DNA from: Pachyseris speciosa | Taxonomy: Eukaryota > Cnidaria > Anthozoa > Scleractinia > Pachyseridae | Direction: 5' to 3' | DNA length: 64,000 nucleotides | Assembly: GCA_016490735.1 (NCBI GenBank) | Contig: JAEMWC010001208.1 | Coordinates: 157,501 to 221,500 of the forward strand | In this document: positions 19,129-31,680 of the stretch, piece by piece | Position numbering within the stretch: position 1 is the stretch's first letter | Layout: each line of letters opens with the position of its first letter | The notes under the pieces: generated by a model | Database searches by the model: none | Told to the model about the DNA's origin: nothing | Seen by the model: the letters and a program-made list of their open reading frames with translations, nothing else | Made by a program: the position numbers and the translations under genes

Positions 19129-22100
19129 AAACCCGCCCCAGTTTCGCCATCACGCGCTAAACGAGGGAATCTTCCAAGCAGTACAGTTTTCCCGAAATCG
19201 TTATCTATTGCACACTTATTAAAGGATTGAAAACTAGTAAAGCCACTAAAAAAATTTACTATTAATTTACGTCTTCAAATTTTTGTATATTGAACAAAGC
19301 AAGTGGAATGACGGTCTTCCAATAAAATTGATTTGAAAATAGAAGAGGAATCTTTCTCGAGCGGGGCTTTGAGGAATGCTTTTAAAGCAACATGTAGCGA
19401 CAGCCGATCTCAGTTCTCCGGTGATTGGGTAGTTAAGAAATACAAGGTCATGTCCATTCAAACCAGCACAGACATCTTAATATCGACAGTGGAAGACCAT
19501 ACTCGCAAACAAGTACGAATGCACGCGGTAGCAAGAAACATAATTGAAAGATTTACTATGAGAGTGCCTTGAAATTTCGGGGATTCCTTCCAGTATGGAA
19601 AAGTATTTTACTTTGTTGCGGATGATCTCCCTGTAACCGTGGAAGAGTTTGTACCTGGTGATATTTGTCAACAACGACGGTACTTGCCTGCCGTCACCCG
19701 AGGAAGCTTGTGATGAGGTCTACGCTAAAGAGCAGTACCTCGTGCACATCAACTACGTCTTGTCAGAGCAGAAGATGACGTTCGTTGACTGTACACAAGG
19801 TAATCTTGAAGGACAGACTCCTGCTGCGAGCGAAATGCATTGGTTAGAAGACTAAAAACTGTTTCTCCAGAGGCTGGTTATCCGTTATAATATTAGACTA
19901 GGACAGCATCGAATCATTCGCTTCTGACAAGGATCGCAATAGTCCCGTGATACGTTATCACGTGACAGGTGATTTGTTCAAAAAGTTGATAAACATTCAA
20001 TAAATTCCCAAAAATGGAGTTCCCAAATTATTCACTATTTCTTGCTTGATGTGTGCTTTATTTGCTCAAAAGTTGCTCAGAAAGGAAAAACTTGCTTGAG
20101 TTTGCTAAAACCGTAAAAAGCTACTCGAAAAGCCAAAAGTTGCTCAAAAGTCTGAGTTTCCGAGCACAATTGGGAGGGGCCTTCATATACTGGATAGCAA
20201 TGGAAATCCAATTAAGCATGTCCTTGAACGTTCTAGAATATTCAACACAATAAACAGATGACATCAAACGGAACTCCCAGTCCACGATCACAACAAGTAC
20301 ATCTTCACATAATCAATTAATCTGCTATGCAAAAGGTCCTGAAATCAACAAAATCTTTGACCCTTAAAAAGGTTTTTTTTTTACTCAGCAGAACGTCACA
20401 GATTTTCCACAAACAACAACAACAACTATGGAGTATTTCAACTTTTCTTATGTGTGTAAATTTTTATATCAATCCATGCCATTCCTTATTTCTTTCTCGG
20501 GATCATTTGCGGTCCACTTTGGGGATCATTTGTGGTCCTGGGATTATTTGAGGACCTGTACAGTTTGGCATTTGGGCCAAAATCCTTCGAGAACAAATAC
20601 TTAAATTTAAAGACAGTAGAGACACATTAAAGCTATTCCGATAAATGAAAACGAGGAGCCTGTGGCCCTCGCTGTCGTCGCCCAGCTTTTTTCTCCTCGT
20701 GAGCATGATCGCGGGTTAGTTGAGACCTGGAAACGACTTAGTCAGCGGTGTTGTCCATAAGGTTTAGTGTCCTCTTGTGTGACACCTTGTTGATCGAGTG
20801 ATTGTGGTAACTTGGGGATTGGTTGATTATAAAGCTTTGCTTCCCATTGTGGACTGGCTTCACTCACTGGCAAGATGAACAAAAAATAAACGAGGTAAGC
20901 TGCATTAATTTTAGCCTTTGCATATTACAGGTTAGTGACGAATGTGGTAAGATTTAAAGGAGGTTTAACTAGTACCCTAGCTGTCAATCAGAATACTCTT
21001 TGCACAGCTGTACACAAACTTTTAGTACTCAGTCTTGTGTTTTTTTCTTTAGAAGGTTAAAGTTGTTGTGTTTCCACTTTGAATTAAGCTCATATTAAAT
21101 TATGCTTTGGAATGTCATCAGTTGTCTTCATACATGTACCTTTCAATTCCAAGAGCACACAAACCAAATACCTTACATGTATTAATTTTTTGGGGGGTTT
21201 GGAAAATATTGAAACAAGCAGAAAGGAGGGCACTGGTGAAAATTAACCATGCTTCCGTCATTTCTGAAAACCATTCATGAAATCAGTTCTGCTGAAGCAC
21301 TTATAGATACAGTATGTAGGACGTGAATTCACGTATAAACTGAAAATAGTAATTATTCTAGTGAAAACCATTCGTGAAATCAATTCTGCTGAAGCACTTA
21401 TAGATACAGTATGTAGGACGTGAATTCACGTATAAAGTGAAAGTAATAATATTATTCTAGTGAAAACCATTAGTTAAATCAACTGTTGAAGCACTTATAG
21501 ATATGTAGTATGTGGATTCACCCATCTGAAAATAATAATTATTCTCGTACCTCAGTGAAAGTGTCTGAGTTGTGGTTTTACAGTAGATCATTACCTGGTT
21601 AATGATTACTTCTTGCCGGGGGTGCAAAACCAGCAACACAAATAAGCATACACTCTAATAGTTATGCGTATGGCTGACTCATCAGTGGCACTGCCATTAC
21701 ATGACTGTATGATTGACTGTATAGATCGAGTTGTACAAGTACACCATTAAGAATATTTGTATTCTACCAACTCAAATGTTTGGAATGGGATTTAACTGAA
21801 ATTGACGTTGATATGCCTTGAAAATTTGCGGAAGTATTCTTGAGTATTTCTTGAGTATGGAGTACCTTTTTGTTCACCTTTGAAAATGTATCCTTGTAAA
21901 TGGAAAGCAAGCAGTCATACAGTTTACAAAAAGAAGCTTCATGTATGCTTAGTGTATAAGATAAACAAAGTACAGATCGCAATCAAGCAGAGTTTTACAT
22001 TGTGATAAGATTAGTGATTTAGTAAAAAATAATATACTGTCAATTTTTTAATAAATTTTAAACCAATGAAATATTCGATAAAGCTGCAACCTTTTAATTT

Positions 22101-23626
22101 CTTCCTGTTCAATTATAGAATACAATGCAAAAGTGTTGGAAACCGTAATTTTGTACTAGTCTTAATTCAAGCTATATCCTACATGTAGTACTCTGATCAT
22201 GACCAAGTTACAGACAAGTTACATCATGCAGTTTTTAACAATTAGCAAAAAGCTGATTTTGCCCATATTACCTACTGAGGTGAAAAACTGTGGAAAATTT
22301 TGGAGGAAACAACACATTATTACCAAAGTGGAACTTTCATTTATCTCTGAGGGAGTTTTATTAGAATCTGGTACCCAGGTAGCAACACTCACAGATAAAT
22401 TATTCTAAGATTACACCTCTGTTTGAGTGGACAATATAAATTACAAAGAGGACCATTTTGTTTTAAATTCACCATTCAGAGTCTTACAGTGTACCATTGT
22501 ACTTAAAAAATTAAATTCCAGTTGCCCTTTGGTGATATCTTTTTTTGTTTAGTTTCTTCTTAGTGATCAGCTGTGACTAGCAACATGTAATTATAAAAAG
22601 CAACTTTGAATCTTGAGGCAATGGCCCTTCAAAAAATTGATTTTCTTGGACTACTGTATATCTGTAGTCACGTTTAGAGCAAACATATATAAAATTCATG
22701 TCCACTACAAACTAGGTCAGCCATTACTCAAGACATTCCATTCAGTCCATTGGACTCTATATGCATAGGTTTAGGTATTTTACTTGTTCAGCAGTTTGAT
22801 TTTTATGAAAGTTTCACAGGATACTTTGGGCTAAATTTGTCTTCATGTTTGTTATCATAAAGATGTACATTATACTGGTCATGCCTATATCATACAATAG
22901 CTATAACTCTTTACTGTGTGCATAAAAATTTCTTGTATTCAGTGATAGCATTTGTACAGCAAGCAATGTTCCAATATCAAGGAGCAATTCTGTAAGAAAA
23001 ATTCATTCATCATCAGGCTGATGTTTGAAGCATGTAAGACTACATTTAACAATAATTATTGGTTCATATGCTTTAGTTTGCATACAGTATATCAAGTTAT
23101 CGTACACATAGAATGTTTGGAGAGCATGAGGGAAGCACAAGACTTTGGCGAGAGCAACTCTACCTCTTTGAGTGCTCTCCAAACTTTCCAAGTGCCATTT
23201 GTTACTCAATAATTTATGCGGCACATCCAAACATGTACCACTGTCTTTTATAACTTACATTGCCTAAGAACTGTATGGCAAAACCTGGGCAAACTATTTA
23301 AACAGCAACCTGTCGTTCTGAGTTTACTTCTGTACTGTTTTTCTACTTGTCTAAGGGTAACATTGATAACAACAAAAAATGCAAATGAATATATAACACT
23401 TTGAATCAAAACTATTTACTGATACAGTACCTTGGAAAGTTACTATGGACCAGTTAATGTAATTTTTTGGGTTCTTTCAAAGTGTTTTCCTTCCCGAATG
23501 CTCAGATATGCAAGGTCCCCAGCACCAGTTGTACTGACCTCTGGCATTAATTGCTGTTCTTGTTTCCATCTGCAGGAGCTAAAACTCTAATGTCACACTG
23601 CAGTAAACATAGGTCAATCATCTTCA
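19129..23626. other. host intergenic DNA, no gene supported
   Basis: No supported coding region. Open frames are short and lack recognisable domains. Contents noted: repeated AAAAGTTGCTC words at 20040-20160, the tandem repeats at 21266-21560 and unremarkable AT-rich sequence elsewhere. Confidence 0.6.
21266..21560 (+). repeat. three tandem copies of a ~98-bp unit
   Basis: Units start at 21266, 21363 and 21462 with GAAAACCATT and share TGAAGCACTTATAGATA. The first two are nearly identical, including GACGTGAATTCACGTATAAA with its palindromic core; the third is diverged. Confidence 0.85.
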
Positions 23627-24801
23627 TAGCCTGCATAACAGGCGCTTATTTAGCCAAACGCCGAGCGGGAGAGATGGAAGCACGAGACACGAGCGCGGAA
23701 CATGAGACGACAGGAAGAGGAAAATAAGTGCCTGTTGACAGTCTATTATTAAATTTGTTCTTCCAACATTTTACTGATCATCTGGTGATCAGAAAACGCT
23801 GATTGGTCAATTCATACCATGTGATACTGATGTGAGAAAAGATGTACACTACAAATAACAAACATGGTGCATGGTGTACTGTGAGTTTTCGATGAAGCTA
23901 TCAAGCTTGCGCTTGATTTCTTCCTGTCGAAAATCTCATGAAGGAAAAGAAAAGATGTATTGTGGCGTTGGTAGAAAGGAGAGATGTGTTGGCTTGGTTG
24001 CCTACTGGGTTTGGTGAATTAAAAGTTTAATTTACCAGTTTTACTCAAAAATCTTCGAGCCATTTGCTCATTGGCAATAACTATAGAGCAAGTCCAAGAG
24101 TTGAAAGAAATGTCATGCACCTTACAACCACCATGCTGAAGGATCACTGTTTCTTTAAGTTAAATAGGCTGACGACTTCACTCTCATTGAAAGACAGGAG
24201 GCAACACCAAGCGCTATTTTGTTGTACTCCACAGCGGTTTATGATCGACCGCCTTGGCCGATATCCTATGCACAGTATTCTTTATGGCACCTTGTAAAGC
24301 GGAGTAAAAGAAAAGCAGAGTGAACTCAGCAATCAGTGCTGTTGTTTAGCAGATTCTTTGAATTATCAAACTTTCCACACTCAATGGAAATTTTTACCCT
24401 TAAATTAAAACACCTCATGTACAAGCACTTCTGTTTCCATCAAATCCATTATCATAAACAATACACTCTTGTAATTGCTTTCTGCCGCTCGTAGCAGTAA
24501 GCTTATTCTGTCTGCCAGCAATGCTCGCAAAAATCGCAAAAATCTCCTGTAACAACTAAATGCGCAAGAAATCTACTGATACATGTACATGTAAGTTTCC
24601 TGCAAAGGATTGAACGCTGTTTCATTGGTCAATTCGAAACTACTGTAACTGTCAGTCGAATTTTGTGGTTGTTTCAGGGGGTGGAAGGGCATGAACAATA
24701 GACTGGTGACAGGTGCTTCTTTTTCTCTTCCCCTTTAATTGTCTCGCGCTCCATCTCTCCTGCTTGGCGCTGGGCTAAATAAGCGCTTGTTATGCAAGCT
24801 A
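23627..24801. mobile_element. 1.2-kb element with ~100-bp terminal inverted repeats
   Basis: The left end TAGCCTGCATAACAGGCGCT (23627) is matched in reverse complement at the right end (to 24801). Similarity continues inwards through the GCGGGAGAGATGGA region for roughly 100 bp. TA at each end may be the target duplication. No transposase frame is visible inside, so it is a non-autonomous DNA element. Confidence 0.8.
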
Positions 24802-25181
24802 TCATCTTTATTGACCAGTGTGCTTAAATTTAATCCAAGACATTCTTTTCCCATTTTGTTGGCTGATGTGTTTGTTTTTTTTTTTTTTTTCTGTCACACT
24901 AGGCTGCCTGAACAAGGAAAAAAAATTATCTGGCGAAGGTTTGCTCATGTTTTTATCTGAACTTGCTGAAACATTATGGCTAAATAAGCGCCTGTTATGC
25001 AGGCTATCACCTTCATCGACCAGTGTGCTTAAATTTAAACCAATACATTCTTTTTCCATTTTGTTGGCTGATATATATATATATATATTTTTGTATCACA
25101 CTAGGCTGCCTGAACAAGGGAAAAAAATTATCTGGCGAAGTTTTGCTCATGTTTTTATCTGAACTTGCTGAAACATTATGG
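24774..25181 (+). repeat. 205-bp tandem duplication of the element end
   Basis: Two direct copies (24774-24978, 24979-25181) beginning GCTAAATAAGCGC and ending GCTGAAACATTATGG. They cover the right terminus of the 23627 element plus flank. They differ by point changes and by T-run versus (TA)n length. Confidence 0.85.
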
Positions 25182-26012
25182 TTACATTTAAGAAGAAAAT
25201 GAAGGCCTCCATATTTCTCAGATTAATAATTTGATGTGGCCTTCCAGGCATCACCCAAATTACTTAGTAGTCTACCAATCCAAGCAAGCTGTGGATATTT
25301 TACCAAATTTATAAAATTGACAGGAAGATACAGTCCATCCGAAATTGTGACACGTAAAGGTTTGAAATTCAGACGGGGGACATAAAGACCCCCTCCCCCC
25401 TTACAAGTCATTGGAGAGATTCTGCCAGGTACTGCTAAAACATTTAAGTTACTTTCATTGAGTTAAACTGACCTTCTCATTAGATTTCTGCAGTATTTGC
25501 CTTCCACTGCCAAATGGTTAAGTTTCTGCTGCACTTTTATACATACATCGTACATGTAGGGTTTTCTTTGTTTAGTGACCAAAAGGGAATATTGTGATCT
25601 GCAAGTTGGACAATTTCTAGTTTGTTCTTAGAGATTAATATTAGGAACTGCTTTAAAAAGGTCCTGAATTTTTCTTTGCAATTTGACAAAAATATAATTA
25701 CTGTCAGTAATTCTCTGTTGTGGAGACTCAACAGCATGCAAAAGCTAAATATTGAGAGGTTTAAGTAGATTGTATAGAATAGTCTATAATGTTAGTCATT
25801 TAATGATTACTGTAGTATCTTTAGGCTCTATATTTAACAATGATATCACTAGAATAATGCTACTATTTAAAAGTGAAAACAGGATACCTGATTGTAGCAG
25901 CATCATTCCACTGTTGTAGCTAAATTGAAGCTACATTGTCTACTCAGTACCTTATTAAACCAATGAGACTAGCTGGCACTTACAGTGTAAATGATACTTC
26001 TGAACTTGTCAG
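25182..26012. other. host intergenic, left LINE target-site copy at its end
   Basis: No gene seen. Positions 25993-26012 (gatacttctgaacttgtcag) are the left copy of the target-site duplication of the LINE insertion. Confidence 0.6.
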
Positions 26013-26116
26013 TGGAAGTAGTAGTAATAGTTTATTTAACCACGTAAAACACCTAGGAGCCGGGGGCTCGTTATAATGTGTACGTGAATTAAAGTTACTA
26101 CAGAAAGTATAAACAA

Positions 26117-26156
<40 letters not shown>
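26117..26156 (+). repeat. (AAT)n microsatellite in LINE 3' region
   Basis: About 13 perfect AAT units, inside the 3' non-coding part of the LINE. Confidence 0.9.
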
Positions 26157-26160
<4 letters not shown>

Positions 26161-26381
26161 TTCGTACACCATTTACAAAATAAAATTAATCAGTAAAATC
26201 CAAAAATATTCTATAAATTATTAACTATCTATCAATATAAATATTCTGCAAATTTTAATTAAAAATTATAAAAATCTATTGGCCCATATTGGCCCGTAGG
26301 GCGCGCTTAAAAGAAGGGAGGTCTCTTGCCTCCCTTACCTTGACTGGGATGCCATTCCATAATCTAGCGCAAATATATGAA

Positions 26382-27637
26382 TCAAAATGATTTATGTTGG
26401 TACTCTAAATTAAAAGGTGGCAACTTTAATCGAGTGCCACCACCGCGTAGATCATAGTTGACGTTTAAAACGTTGAATCGTTCGCTGAGGTAGCTTGGGC
26501 CCTGCCCATTCATACATCTATACAGAAGCACTAGGGCTTGAAATTGTCTTCTTGACTGTAATGATTGTAAATGTGCTATATTTAGAAGATGGCTATATTC
26601 CGTTGATTTTGACAAACCTAAAATGGTTCTCAGTATATAATAATTTGTGTCTTCTAGCTTATTATTCAGCCCATCAGTGATGCCTAAAAATAAAGGGCTA
26701 CAGTACTCTAAATGTGGCAATATGTACGCCTTATATAACCTTATCATAATAGTCTGAGGGATGAACTTGCGCACCCTGCGCAAAGCGTATGCTTTAGCGC
26801 AAGCCCTTTTCAGCTGCTCTGATATGTGTGGCTTGAAAGACAACTTGCTATCCAGGGTTACTCCCAGGATCTTTAGACTATCTGTTGTTTCGACAGTGGT
26901 ATTATCTTGATGAAAATCATAACGATACAAAGATGGTCCAACAGCCATGGCCTGGGTCTTACTCACATTTACACATAAGTAATTCTGTTGAAACCAATTT
27001 GATACAATCTCCAAGTCGGAATTAATCAAGTATTCAAGGACTAGAGGAGATGCATCAGAAGTGTATGCGGTCGTATCATCTGCATATAGTCTAAGAGAAG
27101 TGTCTTTTACAAAGTAATTAAGATCGTTCATGTAAACATTAAATAATAGTGGACCTAGCAGAGACCCTTGTGGGAGTCCTGTGTTAACTGATCTCCACTG
27201 GGAACACACATTATCGAGCTTGACTCTCTGCTTCCTTCCACGCAGATAAGAGCTCATCAGGGAAATGGCCTCGTCCGATAGCCCATAAGCTTTCAACTTG
27301 GCAAGCAACAACGAGTGACAGACAGAATCAAAGGCCTTGCTCAAGTCTTCAGCCACAGCGGCCACGCCCTCTCTATTGTTAAGACTTAATCTCCAATCTT
27401 CTACCATTTTCAGTAGTGCTGTACAGCAAGAGTGACCCTTTAGATAGCCAGACAGGTTAGGGGACAATATGTAGCAAGTTGGACCGTATAACTGATCAAA
27501 CATGACCCTCTCGTACACCTTAGACAGTGCAGTTAAGACTGACACAGGACGATAATTCGCTTTATCTGTCTCATCAGATTTCTTATAAATTGGAGAGACA
27601 TCACTACACTTCCACACCGCTGGCCATACGCAATGTT
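26382..27637 (-). pseudogene. LINE reverse transcriptase, C-terminal part
   Basis: About 411 aa from 27617. Motifs: DVSPIYKKSDETDKANYRP, DLSKAFDSVCH, GLPQGSLLGPLLFNVYMND and LRLYADDTTAY with the catalytic YADD. This is an RT of the CR1/L2/jockey group. The N-terminal piece lies on the far side of the inserted transposon (30439-30684). The RT core downstream of the insertion is in one frame, so the LINE was fairly young when interrupted. Confidence 0.9.
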
Positions 27638-30438
27638 CCCTTACGAAATAACTTTGAGAATTCCTAGGAATTCCTAAGAATATCCTAGGAATTCCTAGGT
27701 ATTTATTCTTAGGAATTCCTAGGAAGTCTTAGGAATTCCTAGGAATGAGAGGTGTGAATTTTCACGGTAAGGCCGGTTACAGACGAGCAAGTTTTCCTTG
27801 ACAAGTGTAATTGACAATTTTTATTTGCTCATATTTATGAACGACAAATTTTCTTTGACAAGTTTTACCTTCACAAGTTTTATTTGCTGGTGTGAACGAA
27901 CGAACAAGTTTTCTTTGGCAAGTATTCACTGAAGCCAGCAGTTCAATTACACAGCGGACAACGTTTTATTTGACAAGTTTTCCTTGTCGACCCGTACAGA
28001 CGAACAAGTTCTGCAATGTGTCAAGTTTTTCCTTGACATGTGCACTTGTTCAAAGACTAGCATGCTAGTTTTTGAACAAGTGCACTTGTCAAGGAAAAAC
28101 TTGACAATTTTGCCTTTACACACCAGCAAATAAAGTTTGTCAAGTCAAAACTTGTCAAGGAAAACTTGCTCGTCTGTAACCGGCTTAAATTCGGACTTGG
28201 AATTCCTAGGAATTCCTAGGAGTTCCCAGTTTTAATAGTACTTGTTCTCAATTCCCAGAAATTCCAAGGCCATATGGAACAGGACCTGGAATTCCTAGGA
28301 ATTCCTAGGAATTCCCAGCCTACAAGAGGTTTCACGTTCCTAGTAGAAATTCCCAGAAATTCCAAGTCAGAGGTTGTATCCCAAAATACACGTTTATCGC
28401 AGAATTACACCGTGAATTTTAAGCAGTTCTCCTGAGCATCTAAAACCTTTACGGCCATTAAATTAAAAAAAAAGTTAAGATAAGTCTTTAAGTGATGAAA
28501 GGAAAGGATGAGACTGATTTGAAGCTGTCCAACAATTTTATTTACAATAAGCAAATGACACTTCACATGGAATCATTAAACTACATGGACCAACGGGATT
28601 TGTTTTTCCCAAAGTTTTACGTACACAGTATCAGGTAATGTCAAGCGTAGTTGTCTGAATCAGAAATTTATAATATTATTATTGTGAAAAATATTTTAAA
28701 AATGTATAAATTATGTTACAACCTTGTGTATATTTCAAGGAAAAGCTGATCTTGAGATTATCTATACATTTGAATTCTAAAATTTACCTGAAGTGGAACA
28801 AGATCAAAGGAAAAATGGCAAACAGTGGACTTAGCTCATTGATTTAATTTTTTTGTGCTGTTCAGGGAGCTTCCTTTGCTGTCTGCGGGTGAGGTTGTCA
28901 ACATTATGTCCCGCTCCGCAGCTTGTATTTTTTATTCATGTCTGAAACAAAAATAATATTTCGTCAGTGACCATTAGCAAATTATATGTAACGTCATTCT
29001 AGACAGGTTTAAATTCACTAGAGTACTCAAGATAATTAAAGCCCTGGCGAACAACTGACATAAAGTTAAGCTTTAAAACTCGATCTGTAGTTTTACAACC
29101 GTTGAACTACTGAAGATTCAAAGACCTCAAGATACGAACGGCGGCCGATATGGATTACACTTTGCGGTCAGCCAGCTCAAGGAGCGGTCTGTTACTCGAT
29201 GATTGTTGTTCTTTAGTGTGCCGTTGACAAGTTTTTTTTTATAATTGAAGAGTTCCTATTTCTAATAACAGAGTATTTACTCACCAAAAACTTTCAAAAT
29301 TCCCGCTTTATAATGGCTTGCGTGCCGGCTGTCACATCCACGATGATGTCCTCATTTCGTTCAACATCCGTGCCAAAAACTTCAGCCTTTCGTTTACTAC
29401 GATAACGCTGTTGTCATTCTCCCTCTGAACCACTCAAAAGCCCTTCTTCTCGAAAGAAAAGTAACAATTATTCAAACGATAGCCCAAGCGAAAAGACAAT
29501 TCAAAGATGGGCGCCAAGAGAGAATGAATAGAGGTTCTTTGTTCGATAAAAAGCACGAGGATAGTCACGTGAAAATTCACACACTGTCATTGGCTGTTGC
29601 CATGTAACGTCCGCTGGACTCCGCTGGACTGATTGCGGTGCTCCGTTCGCTTTCCTTGCTTCCGTCAGTAATTTCAACACGAATCATTCAGATCTCGGGG
29701 ATAAATAAATCCCTTGATGGCGAAGCTTTTGACGTAAACACACTTTACGAAGAGATTCATCTTCAGTTGAGTGTAAAAGATGCTTTAGATGTTTGTTTTG
29801 GAACGTTGTCGAGGAAGCAAAGAGTCGAATGAGTTCGTGAGGGTGAGAAAAATTCATCGCCTAAAATCTCGCTTTTACGTTCATTTCCTTTCAAAGGACT
29901 TTGTAAATTTAACGCCCAAGTTTCATGAGCTTTTCGGATAAGTCACTGCGTAATTGCGTGACTTAAGGATTGTATTTTATTTAATGTAATTGTCTTTTTG
30001 TCTTTATTTGGGCTATGTTTTGTTTCGTCGCCCTTTGCGTAGTACGCTTAGTCACTTTCCTTGACAGAATTAAAGTCTTGATCTTAAAGAATCACAAGGC
30101 TTTCCAGTCTTTTTTTAACTAAAAGTGGTGGAACTTTAAAATCATATTGATTGACCTCAAAATTCTGAAATTTGCATTCTGATGTCTCAGTTTACCATTG
30201 ATTCCCAGACATTCCCAGCAATTCCAAATGCAATTTCTGTTTAGTCTTAGAATTTTTGGGAGTTCCTAGGAATTCCAATTCATTCCCAATTGGATTAGTA
30301 AACATTCCCAGATATTCTAAGAACTTCCAAGCCTTTGGCCTTATCGTAATTTGCATGACTTGGAATTATTTAGAATTCCTAGGAATTCCTAGGAATACCT
30401 AGGAATTCCAAGTTTTCTGGGAATCCATTTCGCAAGGG
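27638..30438. mobile_element. 2.8-kb inverted-repeat DNA transposon with AATTCCTAGG arrays
   Basis: The ends are inverted: left CCCTTACGAAAT (27638), right ATTTCGCAAGGG (to 30438). The only apparent duplication is TT on both sides; removing the element and one TT leaves the LINE frame continuous. Near both ends are arrays of the palindromic decamer AATTCCTAGG (27657-27746, 28198-28330, 30245-30415). No transposase frame was found, so it is non-autonomous. Superfamily not assigned. Confidence 0.75.
27771..28185. mobile_element. Harbinger-type MITE nested in the transposon
   Basis: 415 bp with inverted ends GGCCGGTTACAGACGAGCAA (27771) and TTGCTCGTCTGTAACCGGCT (to 28185). TAA flanks both sides (27768-27770, 28186-28188), as expected for PIF/Harbinger. 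The interior has repeated CAAGTTTTCCTTGACAAG words in both orientations. Confidence 0.8.
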
Positions 30439-30684
30439 TTCAATGAAATAATTAATCAGGGTGGTCAGCAGTTGCGAGATGGCCGGGGCAGATATGCGCA
30501 GCAGTCGTTGTGATATATTGTCACAACCGACTGCCTTCCTTGGGTTAAGCTTATCCAGAATTTCCATGATGTATCCACAGTTTACCGTGTGAAAATTAAA
30601 CGACTGCTCCATTTTTGCCTTCTCGCTAATGCTCTCAATACTTGGGTGACCAGTAAAGTCCTCCATATCCATCCTGTTGTTCAT
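30439..30684 (-). pseudogene. LINE RT, N-terminal piece
   Basis: Minus-strand frame with MEILDKLNPRKAVGCDNIS, typical of the segment before the RT fingers domain (the NPRKAxGxD motif). It ends at the transposon boundary 30438; the rest of the RT resumes at 27637. The 5' side is lost by truncation. Confidence 0.8.
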
Positions 30685-30709
30685 TCAACGATACTTTTGA
30701 ACTTGTAAG

Positions 30710-31212
30710 AGTTTATTGCATGATGCTGCAGGTAATTTCATTGACATGTCTAGCTTACCAACCATTTGCAAGGCATACAACTTAATACATAAGCCATGTC
30801 ACAACTATGTCATTAAGCATGATGGTGCCACATGTGCACACTACAGTGTATACATCTATGTTTTTGTTTTAGACTTTGTGGGTTTGAAGATAACTGTTTA
30901 CAGTTCACCTGAATATTTATCAGATCATAACTGGTCAAATACATGTAGTTAGTAAGACTAATTTTCCCTAATACATGTATTTATGACAGGCATCTTGTCC
31001 ATACTCAGTTTGAGTTGAAATATAAATTTTGTTAGGCTGGCTGGAACCTTCAAAGTTGATCATCAACTGTACTGTACACTGAACGAACACTAAACAGACT
31101 TTTGATTGAGATGAAAATGTAATGTAGAACTTTTAAAGAACCTGCTACATGTGTATTTACCTGTATGTGCATGTATTAACAGTTAGCATAATTATTGCTG
31201 GGGAGCAGGGAA
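30710..31212. other. host intergenic, no gene
   Basis: AT-rich with no supported gene. It begins after the right copy of the LINE target-site duplication (30690-30709). Confidence 0.6.
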
Positions 31213-31372
31213 TAGGCGAGTTTCGAGTTGTGGGAGAACGAAAGAACAGAGTCGAGGTTCAGGGGAATAATTTGCATCAAATGTTCCTTTGTTTTTGACA
31301 AAAGAAAATGCAAATTATTCCCCTGAACCTTGACTCTGTTCTTTTGTTCTTCCACAATTCGAAACTAGCCTA
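31213..31372. mobile_element. 160-bp fold-back MITE
   Basis: Two arms of about 63 bp (31213-31276, 31308-31372) are near-perfect reverse complements around a short loop. The arms contain GAACAGAGTCGAGGTTCAGG / CCTGAACCTTGACTCTGTTC. TA at each end may be the target duplication. Confidence 0.85.
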
Positions 31373-31680
31373 TTGGCACAGTGGTGAGAGCACTTGCCTT
31401 CCACCAAAGTGGCCGGGGTTAGAATCCTGCATGGATGATGCCATAAGTGGGCTGAGTTTGTGTTGGTTGTGCGACCCTGCTCAACGATTTTTCTCCAGGT
31501 ACATACAGCTTATTTGAACTGGCTGTAGGCTCCGTGCTCCAAGAGCCTTGTGTCTATAATTATGCTTTCAGTTCAACCTTGTTTTGTTTTGTTTTTTTTT
31601 CTGTACCTTGCAAGAACAATTAGCTGGACAGTTTAATTGTTGTTGTTGTTGTTGTTATTATTATTATTATTATTATTTTA
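31373..31680 (+). mobile_element. tRNA-derived SINE
   Basis: The head has a Pol III A box-like TTGGCACAGTGGTGAGAGC (31373) and a B box GGTTAGAATCC (31417-31427). The body has no gene, and the tail is (TTG)n(TTA)n at about 31637-31680. It directly abuts the fold-back MITE. Confidence 0.75.

Larger units (their letters stand above)
26013..30689 (-). mobile_element. 5'-truncated non-LTR retrotransposon (LINE), interrupted
   Basis: Flanked by a 20-bp target-site duplication: 25993-26012 and 30690-30709 (gatacttttgaacttgtaag, two mismatches). The minus-strand coding sequence is reverse transcriptase. Its 3' side holds an (ATT)n run and ends TTAAATAAACTATTACTACT, as in CR1/L2-like LINEs. The 5' end is cut off at 30689, inside the ORF. 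A DNA transposon at 27638-30438 splits the RT domain. Confidence 0.85.

Noticed and set aside
24739..25162. small hydrophobic membrane proteins
   Set aside because: The frames lie inside tandemly duplicated transposon ends and owe their phenylalanine runs to poly-T.
29638..29832. 64-aa frame inside the transposon as a transposase remnant
   Set aside because: No catalytic motif or recognisable similarity.
31373..31445. tRNA gene
   Set aside because: A and B boxes are present, but no full cloverleaf or acceptor stem is seen and a SINE body and tail follow.
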